From the NCBI RefSeq assembly GCF_022539665.2, contig NC_081335.1, positions 1,426,001 through 1,490,000 of the forward strand: a stretch of DNA of 64,000 nt, given 5' to 3'. Positions 25,927 through 38,794 of this stretch are shown piece by piece. The notes below the pieces were generated by a model. That model saw only the letters and a list, made by a program, of their open reading frames with translations. It made no database searches and was not told the origin of the DNA. Numbering within the stretch: the stretch's first letter is position 1; each line of letters starts with the position of its first letter. Position numbers and translations under genes: made by a program. Origin of the DNA: Daphnia carinata. Lineage: Eukaryota > Arthropoda > Branchiopoda > Diplostraca > Daphniidae.

Positions 25927-28900
25927 TGTTCAAAATAAGGAATAATTTCACTGTTTGATCAAGAATTTAATCTTCAATGAGTCCGTGGCTTCAAAAGTGT
26001 CAATAAATTTTTTTTTTTCGTGATTACGGAAGCCAAGACCAAGCCATCGTTTAACCGCAACCATTTTAATTCATAAAAATGTAGAGAAGCAAAACGAAGA
26101 GGAGCGTCTTCTTACATCCATTTCAAATGATTAGATTCATTATAGAAAAGCTCGCGTAAGATCAACGACATTTAAAATGTAAACGCTCGCTGGTTGACAG
26201 CTAACTTTCAACGTAACCTTATTGGCTATTCATACAATGAAGGCAATTAAGATCTAAAGTAGTAAACCAATTGAGACTTTGATGACAACAAAACTTGCAA
26301 CTTCTGTTCGGTATCCCAGCAAATCTAATCATGACAATGGCTTTTTTACATTTACAAATCAAACTTGTTCATCATCTGGAGTTGTTGCCGGGACAACGCG
26401 AGTCATTAATGTCACTCACCCTCTCTGAAAAGAAGAGACTCGACAACGGAATCATACTTGTCGTAAGAGAAATAAACAATAGTTTTTTAAATACATTTAT
26501 GCTATTTTCGCAATATAAGGTCGATACTTCTGTCAACAATCAGCAGTTGTTCGCTACAATTGACGGCTGCAACCGACGCAGACCAGAGTCTATACGCACA
26601 GTTTTTGTTTGATTCGAACAGCCACCATAGATGACACAAAATATATCAAGGAGAAACACACAACATCTCTCTTATCATTGATTTTTCTTCCTAGTTGATC
26701 GGTTTGATTTGATACGAGAACCCCATTACCAAAACTGTATAGAGTATTATACGGTTTGCTGATGGGAATCTCGACGTACCTAAGATTCTTTTTTCTGTAG
26801 GGCACTGACCGAAATCGGACAACGAATGAGAGGTTTTCTTATACGAAAAAATAAAGCCGGGCTTATTTCTAAATACGCTGCCATCGGATCGATGTTAACT
26901 CTGCGCAGCATCGCACCTTCCCCCGTGCTAGCCAGAATTTTTTTTTCCCACACCGGACCGTTGGCATGGAAAAAAAAGATTTCTTTAGTTAAATAGTTTG
27001 AATTCAATTGAAAAAGATTTGAAATGGGAATACGAACATTTTTTTAATCTTTAAATTTCTTTTCAAGGATTTATAGCCAATACGAGAATTCAATAGAACT
27101 CTTGCGAATTTTCTTTTTTTTACCACCTTGTTGATGATCAAAACTTTATTGTGCTACTTTAAAAAATGGACGGATTCGAGTTCTTTTTCTGACAATGTTG
27201 CCGAAGCGCATTTTTCATTTGTATGAGCAAACACAGTCAGAAAATCCCTTGCAGTTTAGATTAAATTGCATTCTATACAATAGAAACGTAAAGCTCTCAT
27301 TGTGAAATGCCAAATGTATCCTTTTTTTCGTGTGACGCAACGACAATGAAACACATAGCTTCGTTCAAGAGTTTTTAACAATTCAGGGAACTATAAGAAG
27401 TTGGTCCAGAATTTGTGCATCCATTCACCGTGTCAACTTTGAGCTCTTCTCCCGCAACCAAAGTTGGTTGCACTGGCGAATTCACTCGCGAAAACTAGTC
27501 CCCTATCCTTTCTCAACTATAAAATGAGACAACGGTAATAATTAAACGAGGACACCGGACGGTCATTTCAACACTTTGACAACCGACTTTATGCAAAAGG
27601 GCAGGAAGGACTCCAAAAATTGTCCAAGCGATGCCATAAAAATGCATACTATTATAGACGCAGAGAGCAAGAGATGAGTCGTCGTAATCAAGAAGAGTTT
27701 TGAGTTCCCCCTTTACCCATCTCGCCGCAGAAAAAAAAAGTTGCGAACCTTGAACATCACTATGAAGAGAAAGAGAATAAGATGGAACTCCTAAATCCCG
27801 ACCCCCTTTTGTCAGATGTTTCATATAGTATTCCTCTCGGATCTCGCCTTTTGCGTCTTCCAGCTCGCCCCTCCGCTTTGGATATCCGTTTCAAGTTTCG
27901 TCTTTCTCAGTTTCGTTCTTGCTGCGATGGGCAACCCTAGCTAAGGGAATACGCTATATATTATATTGCTTAATGTACAAAAGGGCGCAGGAGGGTCGAA
28001 AAAGTTGCATGAAGTAGGGAGCACTGCAAATTGGCACATCAAATAGCCTAAAAATAGCTGCCGAATCAGCAGTCACAATGTAACAAAAATTCGAATACAA
28101 AAAGGAAGCAATTTTGGTGTAAAGATTTCCTCAAGATGGAGTACAAATAATGAGCCCAAATTAACACCATTTAAATGTTATGCGCTTTGACGAAGGCTAT
28201 TATTGGAGTCAATTGTAAAAGGAAACGAGATTCGTCATCATGATGAAATCACGTCACGGACTATGTAGCTGATTGGTCTAGTTCCCCCGAAATATACGAC
28301 GCTAGTTGGACGCCATAGACAGTGACAGACAGCGATGGGGGGAATCCCTTTACGTCGCTGTCATCTCCTATGTCTTTTTCCATCGAGGCGACAGAACAAG
28401 TTGACCATCTATTTTTTTTTTCGTTGTTGTGCCGACATCCAATCTCTCGCCCTCTTCCATATTCCATAGACGTATAACAATTTGACCAGTTTCCTCAATC
28501 AGCTCATTCATATCTGGCAATTCTTTTGCACAAGTCTGGGTGCAGCCAACAGTGTACAGTCGATAGATCACAGTTTTAATGTACAGTCAACCCCATCTTA
28601 CGGCGGGTAATTCAGAAATTTTTTATCGACGCTCAATGTTTCTTTTAATTTAAACAAAAATTCTTTTAGGATATCGATAAAATAAAGGGAAACAGAGAGG
28701 CAATAAATGAAATTATAATCGGCTTAGGTACACTATATCTAGTTTGTTGTGTTTGGGAATCACTACAAATCCGATCAACAACGATATAGTGTTTTTGCCT
28801 TTAAAAAAAAGATACCTTCTCCTCATTTCTCGCCATTATCGATTCATCCGCCAAGATCCTAGTTGTTCATTACAGATCGCGGATGTACCGAGAATGATTA

Positions 28901-31900
28901 AAAATTCAGAATTTCCCCTAAATGTACCAAAGTTTCAGCAGAACAAGTCAACAAATTCATCCGAAAATGCTATTCAACATTACAGTTCAATTCAATCAGA
29001 GCCCTAACGAGCTTTCCCCCTAGAGTTTGGCCACGTCAATATTCGAAACACTATCGATCCCTGTTAGATGTAGCCCACCAAGTTTCTCATCACGCACAGC
29101 CCAACTTCCTTAATACATATCGCAATAGGTCACACTTTGTAGTTATATATATATATATAGAAAACGAACTGACGATTATCATTTCCGGTCTGTATTTCTT
29201 TCCTCTCATCCTCCCCCAGACGTCCCGAACTTTCCTTAATAAAAAACCCACACACCGTTTCCGATTGATCGGCTTTTTTTTTCGAAGGGAGGGTTCGGCA
29301 GTTCACGCAACAATTGACTTGACAATTGGTCTTTGCAAAAGAAATCCGCCCACTCCCCTTTTTTTTCCTACATAGCAAGGCTCTAAAGTATAGGCTCTCG
29401 TTCAAGCACTACTATACAAAAGTCGTTTGGTTCAGAGCACGTAATATCCACATCATCTGCGTGAATAAAAGAAAGCCAACAACAACATTGAAAAAAAAAG
29501 AAACCCTAACTAAATATATTGTGTGTAGATATTGGTGGGCTACACTGTATATATTTATACTAGGTACTACTACATCGTTCGCGGGGATTCTTTTTTTTTT
29601 GCGCTCTTTTAAACCCATCATTTGCAGTTGCTGAGGCTATAATATCAATAGTAAAAAAAGGAGGGAGAACTAAAAAGACACAAAAGAAACTCGTTCTCTG
29701 GGACTTTCTTGCGTTGCTGGTGATGAAGCTATATACCCATGTATAGTCCACGGAGAGCAAGCAACAATGGAGTAGGAAACGTTGACGTGCAGAAAGCTAA
29801 AGCGGACGATATCGACTTGAGAATCAAGTGAGACCAACGAAAAGACAAATGGCCGTTGCGTGTCCTGAATAGCTAAACATTGCTTCACCAGAGTTCCTCA
29901 TCAAACGGGGGAGGGCTGGACGCAAGTTTGGCCATTTCTCTTAACTCACTTCTTTCTCTCTACTGTACACGCTCTCAAATTGAATGGAAAACCTAAAAAG
30001 GGCTTAACGATAGGGAAGCAAAAGTTGGGCGAGCGGCGCGCGAACGCAGTTGGCTTCGATTACCATCTGATAATCTGGAACGATTTTCAATTCACTGACA
30101 CCATATAGCACCCATGTTTTTTTCTCCCGGAGATGCTAAGGCTTCTCTCTATATACATGAAGGGATCAAGAGTGTCACAGCATCTCTACTGACTCGCGCA
30201 TCCCCCATCATTCACGCAGCGAAAATAAACAAGAGCTATAAACATTACTTATATCAGATATCGTTACACACAGCAGGACGCAGACCCTTTTAGGTCACAA
30301 ATCAGTATCTAACAAGTACAACAGTTAAAAGAAATGACCCTGATATGTTTTTGTATTACGTGGTAATACTAATTTACAGTGGCCTAATATTGAGCACCAT
30401 GAAATACGAGTCTAGACGCAAAAACTGCTATCGAAGAACAGCTCAACAAAAATAATTATGCAGCAAAACAGACTTTCCCCATATGATTGGCAACGATTGT
30501 GCATTTTTTCTTCTAAAACTGGTGGTTTGTTCACAACTTTATGAAATGCGCTATGATAAAAACAAAATGAAAAGAAGCTCCGGCATTCAAATTGCAGAGC
30601 CCCAAAATTTAACCCAAATCCATCATTCCTCTCCCTAAAATAAAAATAAAAAAAATAGTGGACTATAACCACGAACTCTTTTGACCGGGTCACGGTGTCA
30701 TAAACAAATGTGCAACCAGCAACGTAAAAGACTGGGATGGGCGTCAAATATTAAACACAAGAGCAGCTCATTTTCAGTTGTCGGGATCCAAAAACGAGTA
30801 TTTGGATTTGAATTGACCCACATTTATCTCATAATATACAACAAGGACGATTGCCCAGACTATCACGTTATCTAGAACTAAAAGAATCCGCCTATGTTTT
30901 GTGTGTGTGTAGCTACTACAACTATTTACAATCGTATCCCCCCCCCGACAAAAATTGAATTTCAGCAAATAGCGCACGAGTCATGTTGACATTTATCTGT
31001 TACACGCAGAGCGTGACTTTGTTGAATCAACAATACAGAGATAGACATTGAGAACCATGTCCAGTTAAAAAAACAAGAGAGTTCCTAACGATGAAATATG
31101 TGTTATACGATTATTAATATTATGGACCTTTGTCTTGACCTAGGCTCACAAGAACGTTATTTTTTATAGGTGGAGCGTGAAAAAAAACCTTGAGCCGAAA
31201 AAGTTTTGTTGCTAGGCTGCAAGAAGAATAAAGCGTGCGCTAATCAAGCTAGACAAAGTGGAGAGGTTTTTCCTTCTTATGATATATTTGCTGTTATTTT
31301 TCCTAGCCATTCCGACAGATTAACTCTCAAGCTGCGTTCGCGTAGAGACAATCTCTTTGGAGCACTACAAGTTCAGTTGCCTCGTACTACCGTATAAACA
31401 GAATAGCAAATAATAAAAAAAAAAGCTACAAGGACAACACCATCGGCTAAATACAAACCGAGAAAGCAAAAAAAAATATATATATTTATATACGTTTTTG
31501 TACTTTGGGCGTAGACGAAAAGTACGTAGCAGACGTAATATACGAAAGTGAGAAGTCGACCGAATAAATACTTATGGCGGGGAAAAACTTTTGAACGGCA
31601 AACAAAACAAAAATTTTGGCTCAGGAAACAAGGACGCAGTTTTTCTTTAGTTGGAATTCTTTAGTGTATGTGGGTAGTGTGTCACACAAAAACAACTTTG
31701 CTTGCGGAGAGGCTGATTCCAGAAATAGTTAGGACCCCCTTTCCTCCCCTATCTGTACGAAGAAAGCGGTACTGCTGGCCATCCAGCTGAAAAATAATTG
31801 AATGGCGCATGTACCTTATGCCAGAAGCATATCCTGCAGTTAAAAAAAAAAATCCTTAAATAACTAGGGTGGGTCTGGGGCAGTTTGAAAAATTTCAAAA

Positions 31901-34900
31901 CAACAGCAAGATAACAAGAAAAACGTGATGGCTCGAATATCGATTGGGAAGAAAAATTGAATGTTGTATATTGATGTACACAACGCGCGTATAGTAACTG
32001 ATGGCCGGTGAAAATCGAGTCGACAACTTGTCCGCTAATGAGAACACTAGAGTGTGTACGCTCGAGTCCGATGTCTCAAGATCGTGTTACTCTCAAAACA
32101 CAACTCGAATGGCGAGGTAAAAAGACCCGGCCAATTGTACGGGGAGAACGAACACATACTGTTGTATAAGGGCCGCACCCATCATCATCGAAAGGTTACA
32201 CACATAGAGCTATCTTGATATGTCTCGACCAGCGGTTCAAACTCACACCATTCAGACAGAGAAAACTCTTTGGGTTGCATCTTTGAACTAGTGCCTTTCA
32301 TGCTTCTATTGGAAATTGGAGATTCTATGTAAGATGATGGCCAACTGATGAAACGTTGCGCGCTGTATTTTATTGCCCCAATAAGGCGAAAAGAACATTT
32401 GATAGTGAAACTACTCGGCACGCAAAAAAGACGGGTTTTTCACCTCGTTCTCTTCTCAAACTACACTTGCAAAAACACAGATAGTGTCTACGTGGTATTT
32501 GTCTAACGTCTATTTTAGCACGCGACGTTTCATTCGTGAACAGACGGCCAATGGATCCATCACGAGCGCGAGAGAAAAGCAAGAGGATGAATGAATCAAT
32601 CCATCAAAGAAAAGAAGGAATAACCGAAAAAAAGAGAAATCAACAAAAAACATGGCAAAATAAATAATAGATTCTTAAAGAAGCTTTATACTGATGGGTT
32701 TTGACAGTAGACGATTCGGCACTACATATACCCCCTAAGGATAAAGAAAAAAAAAACAACAAAAAGAGTTTGGATAGTGAGAACGGGCATTGATCAAAGC
32801 CAGTCCGCTTTCTGTTTCTGCAACATCAGACGGATGAAAGAATCAAAAAAGGAGAGAGAGATCACGCGTGTTTATGAGATGATTGAACGATAATCTCTCC
32901 ACACACAGCAGTCCGCACGGTGTTAGAAGACGCCCAAAAAAACAAAACAAGCCTGCCCGGACCAGATGACGCAAACACAAAAACGTTGTTGTTGATGAGC
33001 CGAGAATGGAGAAAGACAATTGGAATCAATCTCCAGACTTGTTCATCATTTTTCCGTTTGCCGTTATATTCGTATAAATACAGCGAGAAAAAAAAAGTAA
33101 TAGAAATTAATGTGTCCGCTACGTGTGTGTCAGTTGTAACGAATAAAGACGGGATTTGTTCGGGTGAGATACGAGATAAGATATACCGTTCGCCATGTAT
33201 TAGCGTCAAGTTTAGTTACCGCGTCAGGTTGTCAAAAAACTAGTGCGCTATAATCAAAAGGAATATAGGCACCACCAGAAGTCTATAAACGAGTTCTTAT
33301 ACGTTTTTTTTCTCGATCAAACAAACATGGTCAAGCAAAAAAAAAAAGAAAAATCAAACAAAAGACGGGTGTTTTGCTGACACGTTGCGCTATATACTTC
33401 CATCTTTCGCAGCAGACCTCGTTGATCGATTGTCTCTACTTGAGAACTTGATATAGCCCAGCCAGCAATAGCAAGTCACACATATATACACAGACACGCA
33501 GCCTCAAAGAGAGGGTCTTAGTCATCATCATCAGAGCAACGACCACATCCATAAACAACAACACAAAACACACATCAAGAGACTGCTGCCCTGCAACATG
33601 GACTTCGTTTTAAATTGTATGTCTAAGCGTAACATCATATCTGTGGACGTGCAGTTTGTGTATACAGACGCTGCATGATAATGATGACATTATTGTTATT
33701 ATTATCATTCCCATGTTGTTCATATTTACATGAACACGATCCCCCCCCCCCTTTGCTACGTGTTTTCGACGTTCAAAGCGGATGGCTCTAAGGTTCCCAG
33801 TCCAGTTAAATCAAAAAGGTCGATCGTTGTTGTACATTCAAAACAATTGAGTAGGTGGGTCCAAATAAAGCAATCCTCTATAACAGGGGGAAAAAGAACT
33901 ATTGTTTCGTTCAAATTCGTATACTTAGCCCAAAAAAGAAATAATGGAGTATTCAGCAATGTTAAAAACATAATAAACAACAATCGCAAACTACAGTTGA
34001 ATTCCAATTTACGTACATAAAACACGAAGAAGGCGTTTACTCCCACTTTCAAGTATGTAATTTGTTCCGAAAAAAAACTTTCCCACTCCCTTTTTTTAAA
34101 TTAATGGATTTGAATTTTTTCCCAGAAAAGGCAGATATTACAAGAGGAAGCTGAAACTTTCCGTCGAAGTCAGCTAAAGTCAGTGAAACAGTGCGTTAGA
34201 AGTAACAACGTGTTTAACTCTCAACTGGGCTTCATCCGACACGCAGAAACTGCAAAAATAGAACTCTCTATACAAGTACAAATGAACAGTCCTTCTCGAA
34301 GGGGCGTTTTGCCTATCATCTTATTCTGAATGTGAACTTGATCCGCAAGTTGACCACTTACTATCCACTCCATCTTGAGCCCAACTACCAAAGTGAAGAG
34401 GAAACGATCCCATCGCACAGTTTAAGCTACGAATTAAAATGGCCGTTCTTTTAAAGTTCTCTATATAGACGAAAAGAGCGATGGCAGTGGTTTCTTCTTT
34501 TTCACGAATAAGAAGACAAGGGGCTGTTGCTTATTGGATTATATATTGGGCTGGGCAAAATGGTACGCAGTGTGATACATAAAATACGAAAATGGTTCAC
34601 TGGTTCATATCCGTCATCACTTTATGCATGCTCCTTTTTGTTGTTTGATTTTCCTTCTTTTTCGGCATGAACTGTTTCCTCTTTGTCCACGTTTTTTTGC
34701 GCACAACGAGCATAAGATCGAAAAAGAAGACAAAAAAAAAATGGCATCTGCCGAACCCTTTCCGACCACGAAACAAAAATGGGGTGAGTCATTGCTATTA
34801 CGGCATGCAAATGATGAATGCAGCAGGTCGCTCCTGTCCCTAAATTTACCGTATACCAATGGAAAAATAGATCTAAATTTTTATGCATCAGATGGGGTCT

Positions 34901-36133
34901 CGGCAGCTATGAAATAAAACGACGAATGGTGGGTAGCTGCGCCATTGTTTTTTATAGTTAAATTTCTATTTCAGTACTAGTTTTATATGGGAAGCGTAAG
35001 TGCGGATTTCTTCAATTAAACACAGCAAAAAGCACTAGCGCGCGCTAAAAATCGGGAAAAAAGCGGCAGAGTTGCGCAGAGAATGTGCAATAAAGGATTC
35101 AGCATTCAAGTCAAGTGTGTGCAATCAGCAGATTGATTATATAAACGTTTCTTTTTCCATCCACGCTGAGCCTGGAGGATGTAACCAGGTCCCATCAGTC
35201 CAAATTGATTTCGTACATTCACCATCAAGTTTCTACTTGAAATCAATGGCCTTTTAATCAACGTAAAAAGCAAAAACAAAAGATCGATTCTTACGAGTCA
35301 CAAAATCGAGTTTAGAAATTAAAAAGCCCCTTGATTTGGATATTTGTTGCGCGTTAGTAAAAATAAGTTGAAATTTCACTGTACATTTACTTGGCATCAG
35401 CATGCTTTGCATTAGATTCCCAAGTCTCCTGTATTCCAAACATCGTGATGCGGCAAACAGTATCGTAGGGCCTACATAAGTGGCTATATAGATTCTCGTG
35501 GGAGGAGCGGCATGCAATCGGTACGCCAGTAAATAATGAACTGTACAGCCGAGTACACGATTTATTATGGGTGTTACACCATAATCCTTTTTCTTCATGA
35601 TAGCTCATCATTCTAATGATGTCCAGTTAATGTCACCCATGAGTAACACAACAGGAAAAAAAAGTGAACAAATAGAGAAAAAGAACAAGCTGACGTTGAA
35701 AAATCCACAAAAAAGATGAATGGCTATTACAGCAAAACAATACAGGAGCGCAGGTCTCGAATAATCCTTTACGTAAGCCATGCTTTTCCGGGTGAGCTGA
35801 TTAAAAAAAAAAAAAGGGAAAACAAGCTCTCCCATCTTTCGGAAAAGGAATGGAACGACGCGCAACAATTTTCTATTATTGTACAGCTGATTTTCTTTAC
35901 CACCCCGAAAAGCTGCCCTGTTTACTCAAAAGATGGCCAACAGATGACAAAGCGTCGGTGTCAAATTCGTTTTCTTTAAGACCGCAGCTACGCAAAACAT
36001 AAGCCATTACCGATGGGCAGATAATTGTTATTCCATTATTAATTATACTCTCCGCTCGTTTTACGCTTCCTTCATATACTGTGTCAACTGAACTTGTTCA
36101 CCATTCAGAGTGCGACGCAATTAAGAACAGTTT

Positions 36134-36180
36134 GCACAAACACATACACAAGCGCACACAAACACACACACACACACAAA
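36134..36180. repeat. CA-rich microsatellite
   Basis: An interrupted CA tract of about 47 bp, most regular at its right end. Confidence 0.8.
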
Positions 36181-37033
36181 AAAGAGTTGAACGCTAGACG
36201 ACTATTATCGCAGCTGGATATCATCCTTCAACGTGGACGATACTAGTTTTCGGAAAGCACTACATCCTAATGAACTAGTTTTTGGAGTACGTCATCCACC
36301 CTAGTCGAGACCAGAATGTACCAGTGTTGGATCACCAATTGGTGCAATTAATTCGTAATGCAAAACGACTTTCATTCAAACGGTCATTTCTAGTGTTAAA
36401 AAAGCAAAAAAAATCTCGTAAGCTGTTTAAACGGACAAGCGTAGTGATAGCAAAGATAAGTATGTGATTTAACCGCTGGCGGACAAGAAATAATCAACGT
36501 TATCTTTAATTTCAAAACTTTATGGTCAATGGCTAAGCAGTGGAAAATCAAAATTCTTTCTGCTTAAGCTCGCGCGTGACGCTGCCAAACCCTAATTTCC
36601 GGCAACATCCCGTGAAAGCCTCTTGGGAAGTGGAACTGTGACTTCTCTCATAAAAATTTTGATTTACCACAAATGGGTGACAAGTATAAGTTCTATAATG
36701 CTCGATTGGTAAAGTTTAGGCGTTCCAGGTGATAATAGACAATTTGAAGTTGAGAAAGGGAGCGAGCCAAGAACAACTGGAAAATATTTGCAACCCAGAA
36801 ATCTATCAGTTTTGTAAAGGCTAACTGGCAACACTGTCTTCGAATAGGAGAAAAACAACGTCCGTGTTTCTTAGTTGTGTTGAAAGGGCTTGTCAAAATT
36901 GTAATAAGAGAAAGTTAACGACTGGCGCAAATTTACTTTATCCCGAAGCAGGTATACCGAAGTTGTTGAGTGGAGGTGGCCTACATCTTAAAAAATCACA
37001 TGACCGGTGCAAAGGGGCCGGCCCTAATGATAG

Positions 37034-38041
37034 ATGGATCCCTTCAACTTTGTGTCCTTATCACCTTCGTCAGTGGCATCGTCAGTTGCTTTGCTTGATA
37101 GCAGTGACGAGGCTAGTGACGAACGAACAAGTTTCGTCCGATCTGCCAAGTCGCACAGGAAGTACGGAAGCACTACGAGCGGAAGCAGCATGAATGACTC
37201 TTCTTCACCCTCAAGATTTCATCCAAGTTGTCACATGGAACACAAAGTTCAAGCAGGGGACACATTAGCTGGAATTGCCCTTCGATATCAGACAACGGTA
37301 CATGAAGCTCCTACGTAACTGATTTTCCCCATAATTATAAAAAAAAAACTTTTTTCCTCCAGATGGAATATATAAAACGTATCAACAAAATGTGGACCAG
37401 TGATACCCTCTTTCTACGGGAAACCTTACTTGTTCCATGCCCAATGGAAGACATTTCTGCTGGCATGAATGCCTTTGCCACACTAATGATAGAAAATGAA
37501 ACAAATGGAACTGTATTTCCTACCTTGGATGCCTCATGCACTGAAATTCCTCCAGTTTTCCCTGAAGTAAGCCTTAGCTCCATCAACCTCCAGATGAAAA
37601 CAGACCTTGCAAGGACCAGTTCTGCTAGCAGCTCCAGCAGCACCAGTATTGACTATGATAAAAGTATTCATGATTACCTTGGAGATATAGATAGTCAAAT
37701 TAAGGAAGCCAAATCAAAAGCACAGAAGCTACAAAAAACCAGGTATTTTTGAATACAAAAACATGGACAATTTATATTACCTGATCAATTATAATTTCAT
37801 TTCATTTGAAAGTGATGTGTTGAAGAGCCATCCAGATGTGAACAACAGTTCATGGCCAAGATCGCAACAAGCTTCGACAAGGTTAAGGATGAGCTTGGCA
37901 GAACTTGGAGGAGAGTTCAATGCTGCAACTTCTTCTGATCATGTGCCTGTCACAGAAGTTGTAGGTGGAGCAAGAGGCAGGAAGACAAAGTCAATGTTCC
38001 ATCACAGGGATAGATCTCAAGATGAAATCTTTGAGTTGTAA
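37034..38041 (+). CDS. LysM domain protein of the LYSMD1/LYSMD2 type
   Basis: Three exons: 37034-37297, 37363-37742 and 37813-38041 (873 nt, 290 residues). The amino-terminal 65 residues are Ser-rich and include HRKYGSTTSG, which resembles the RSYGST stretch of LYSMD2. A single LysM domain follows at about residues 68-114 (MEHKVQAGDTLAGIALRYQ, then MEYIKRINKMWTSDTLFLRE, ending LLVPC). A Ser/acidic linker leads to a short conserved segment (HDYLGDIDSQIKEAKSKAQK), and the protein ends in DEIFEL, like LYSMD1. There is no signal peptide or membrane helix, so it should be intracellular; the function of animal LYSMD1/2 is poorly known. The third acceptor (TTTGAAAG) is weak but is the one that keeps frame. 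At 290 residues it is longer than the vertebrate proteins (about 215-230). It looks like the single ancestor-type copy of LYSMD1 and LYSMD2. Confidence 0.85.
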
Positions 38042-38135
38042 TCTATTCGTTGTCTTGTTTGTCAGCCGAGCGGCGTAGAGCGAACGCGAACCGTTGTACA
38101 TTCTATTTATCATGATTGTGATACTTCGTTAGAGT

Positions 38136-38513
38136 TTAATCATGCTCCTTAAACGATTTCATTTCTTGTTTAACTGTAACCAAGAAATTTCTCTTGAAGA
38201 TTCGGCGCCATCTCTCCTTGTCCCTTCTGCTCGTCTCAGACACATGTGCAACTACAGGAAATCCACACACTTCAAACATTTTTTTTCCCCTAATCTTAAC
38301 TTCCTGCTTAATAGGTGTTGTAACCATTTTTATTTTACCGTATTTTTTTCTAAACACTGTGCTAGTCAAGGAATTGGTTAATATAAACTCACATCCATGA
38401 TTAAATATTTCGTAACTGTGCGGCAACTTTGCTATTATTGGATGTATGGAATATGGAATTTCTTGGATTTTTTTCTTCAACGAGTAATTTTCTGCTATCG
38501 TAATAATTCATTT
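38136..38513 (-). CDS. Uncharacterised small ORF between LYSMD and NEMP
   Basis: An open frame of about 120 codons on the minus strand, ending at 38136. The track-type start at 38480 is TTG, and the frame stays open upstream for about ten more codons to a TGA, with an AG at the GATAG near 38500 that could be an acceptor. It is Lys/Arg-rich toward the carboxyl end (KERWRRIFKRNF, VKQEMKSFKEHD) with no membrane helix. I do not recognise it. It lies tail to tail with the LYSMD gene and within 300 bp of the NEMP start. Two plus-strand frames are open over the same bases, so it may be chance. No start codon or first exon could be assigned. Confidence 0.2.
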
Positions 38514-38794
38514 TTTTCAATTTAGAAGCTTAAACGTAAAGATGGGTTTCAATTTTACAAACCCAATGTCAGTTGAAAATGAATGAATTGGATCGGAAAA
38601 ATTATTTCCCTTTATTAATATCTAATAGCAAAAGAATAATCAAAGTTAAATTTCAGTTGAGCTTTTGGCTATTCAGTGTGTTGAACAATTGTTTTGCAAT
38701 TGAATTTCATGATCGTGAATTCGTGGTGAACGATCACAAAATATTTGTTAGCATTCATAACAAGGCAACGGTGTGGTCATTTTGCCTTCTCAAT

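Larger units (their letters stand above)
24656..37033. other. Gene-poor spacer between the Sidestep-like leader exon and the LYSMD gene
   Basis: No recognisable gene. It probably includes the distal promoter and upstream leader exons of the minus-strand Sidestep-like gene and the promoter of the LYSMD gene near its right end. It holds a diverged tandem duplication (25679-25926), CA-rich repeats (36134-36180), and a possible plus-strand first exon ending at 33616 that has no visible continuation. Confidence 0.5.

Noticed and set aside
34624-34917. 97-codon plus frame and two overlapping minus frames in the spacer
   Set aside because: Frames open on both strands, no recognisable motif and no splice or promoter context.
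38573-38794. In-frame upstream extension of NEMP (74 codons)
   Set aside because: It would bury the signal peptide inside the protein; ATG 38795 has a better context and normal signal-peptide layout.
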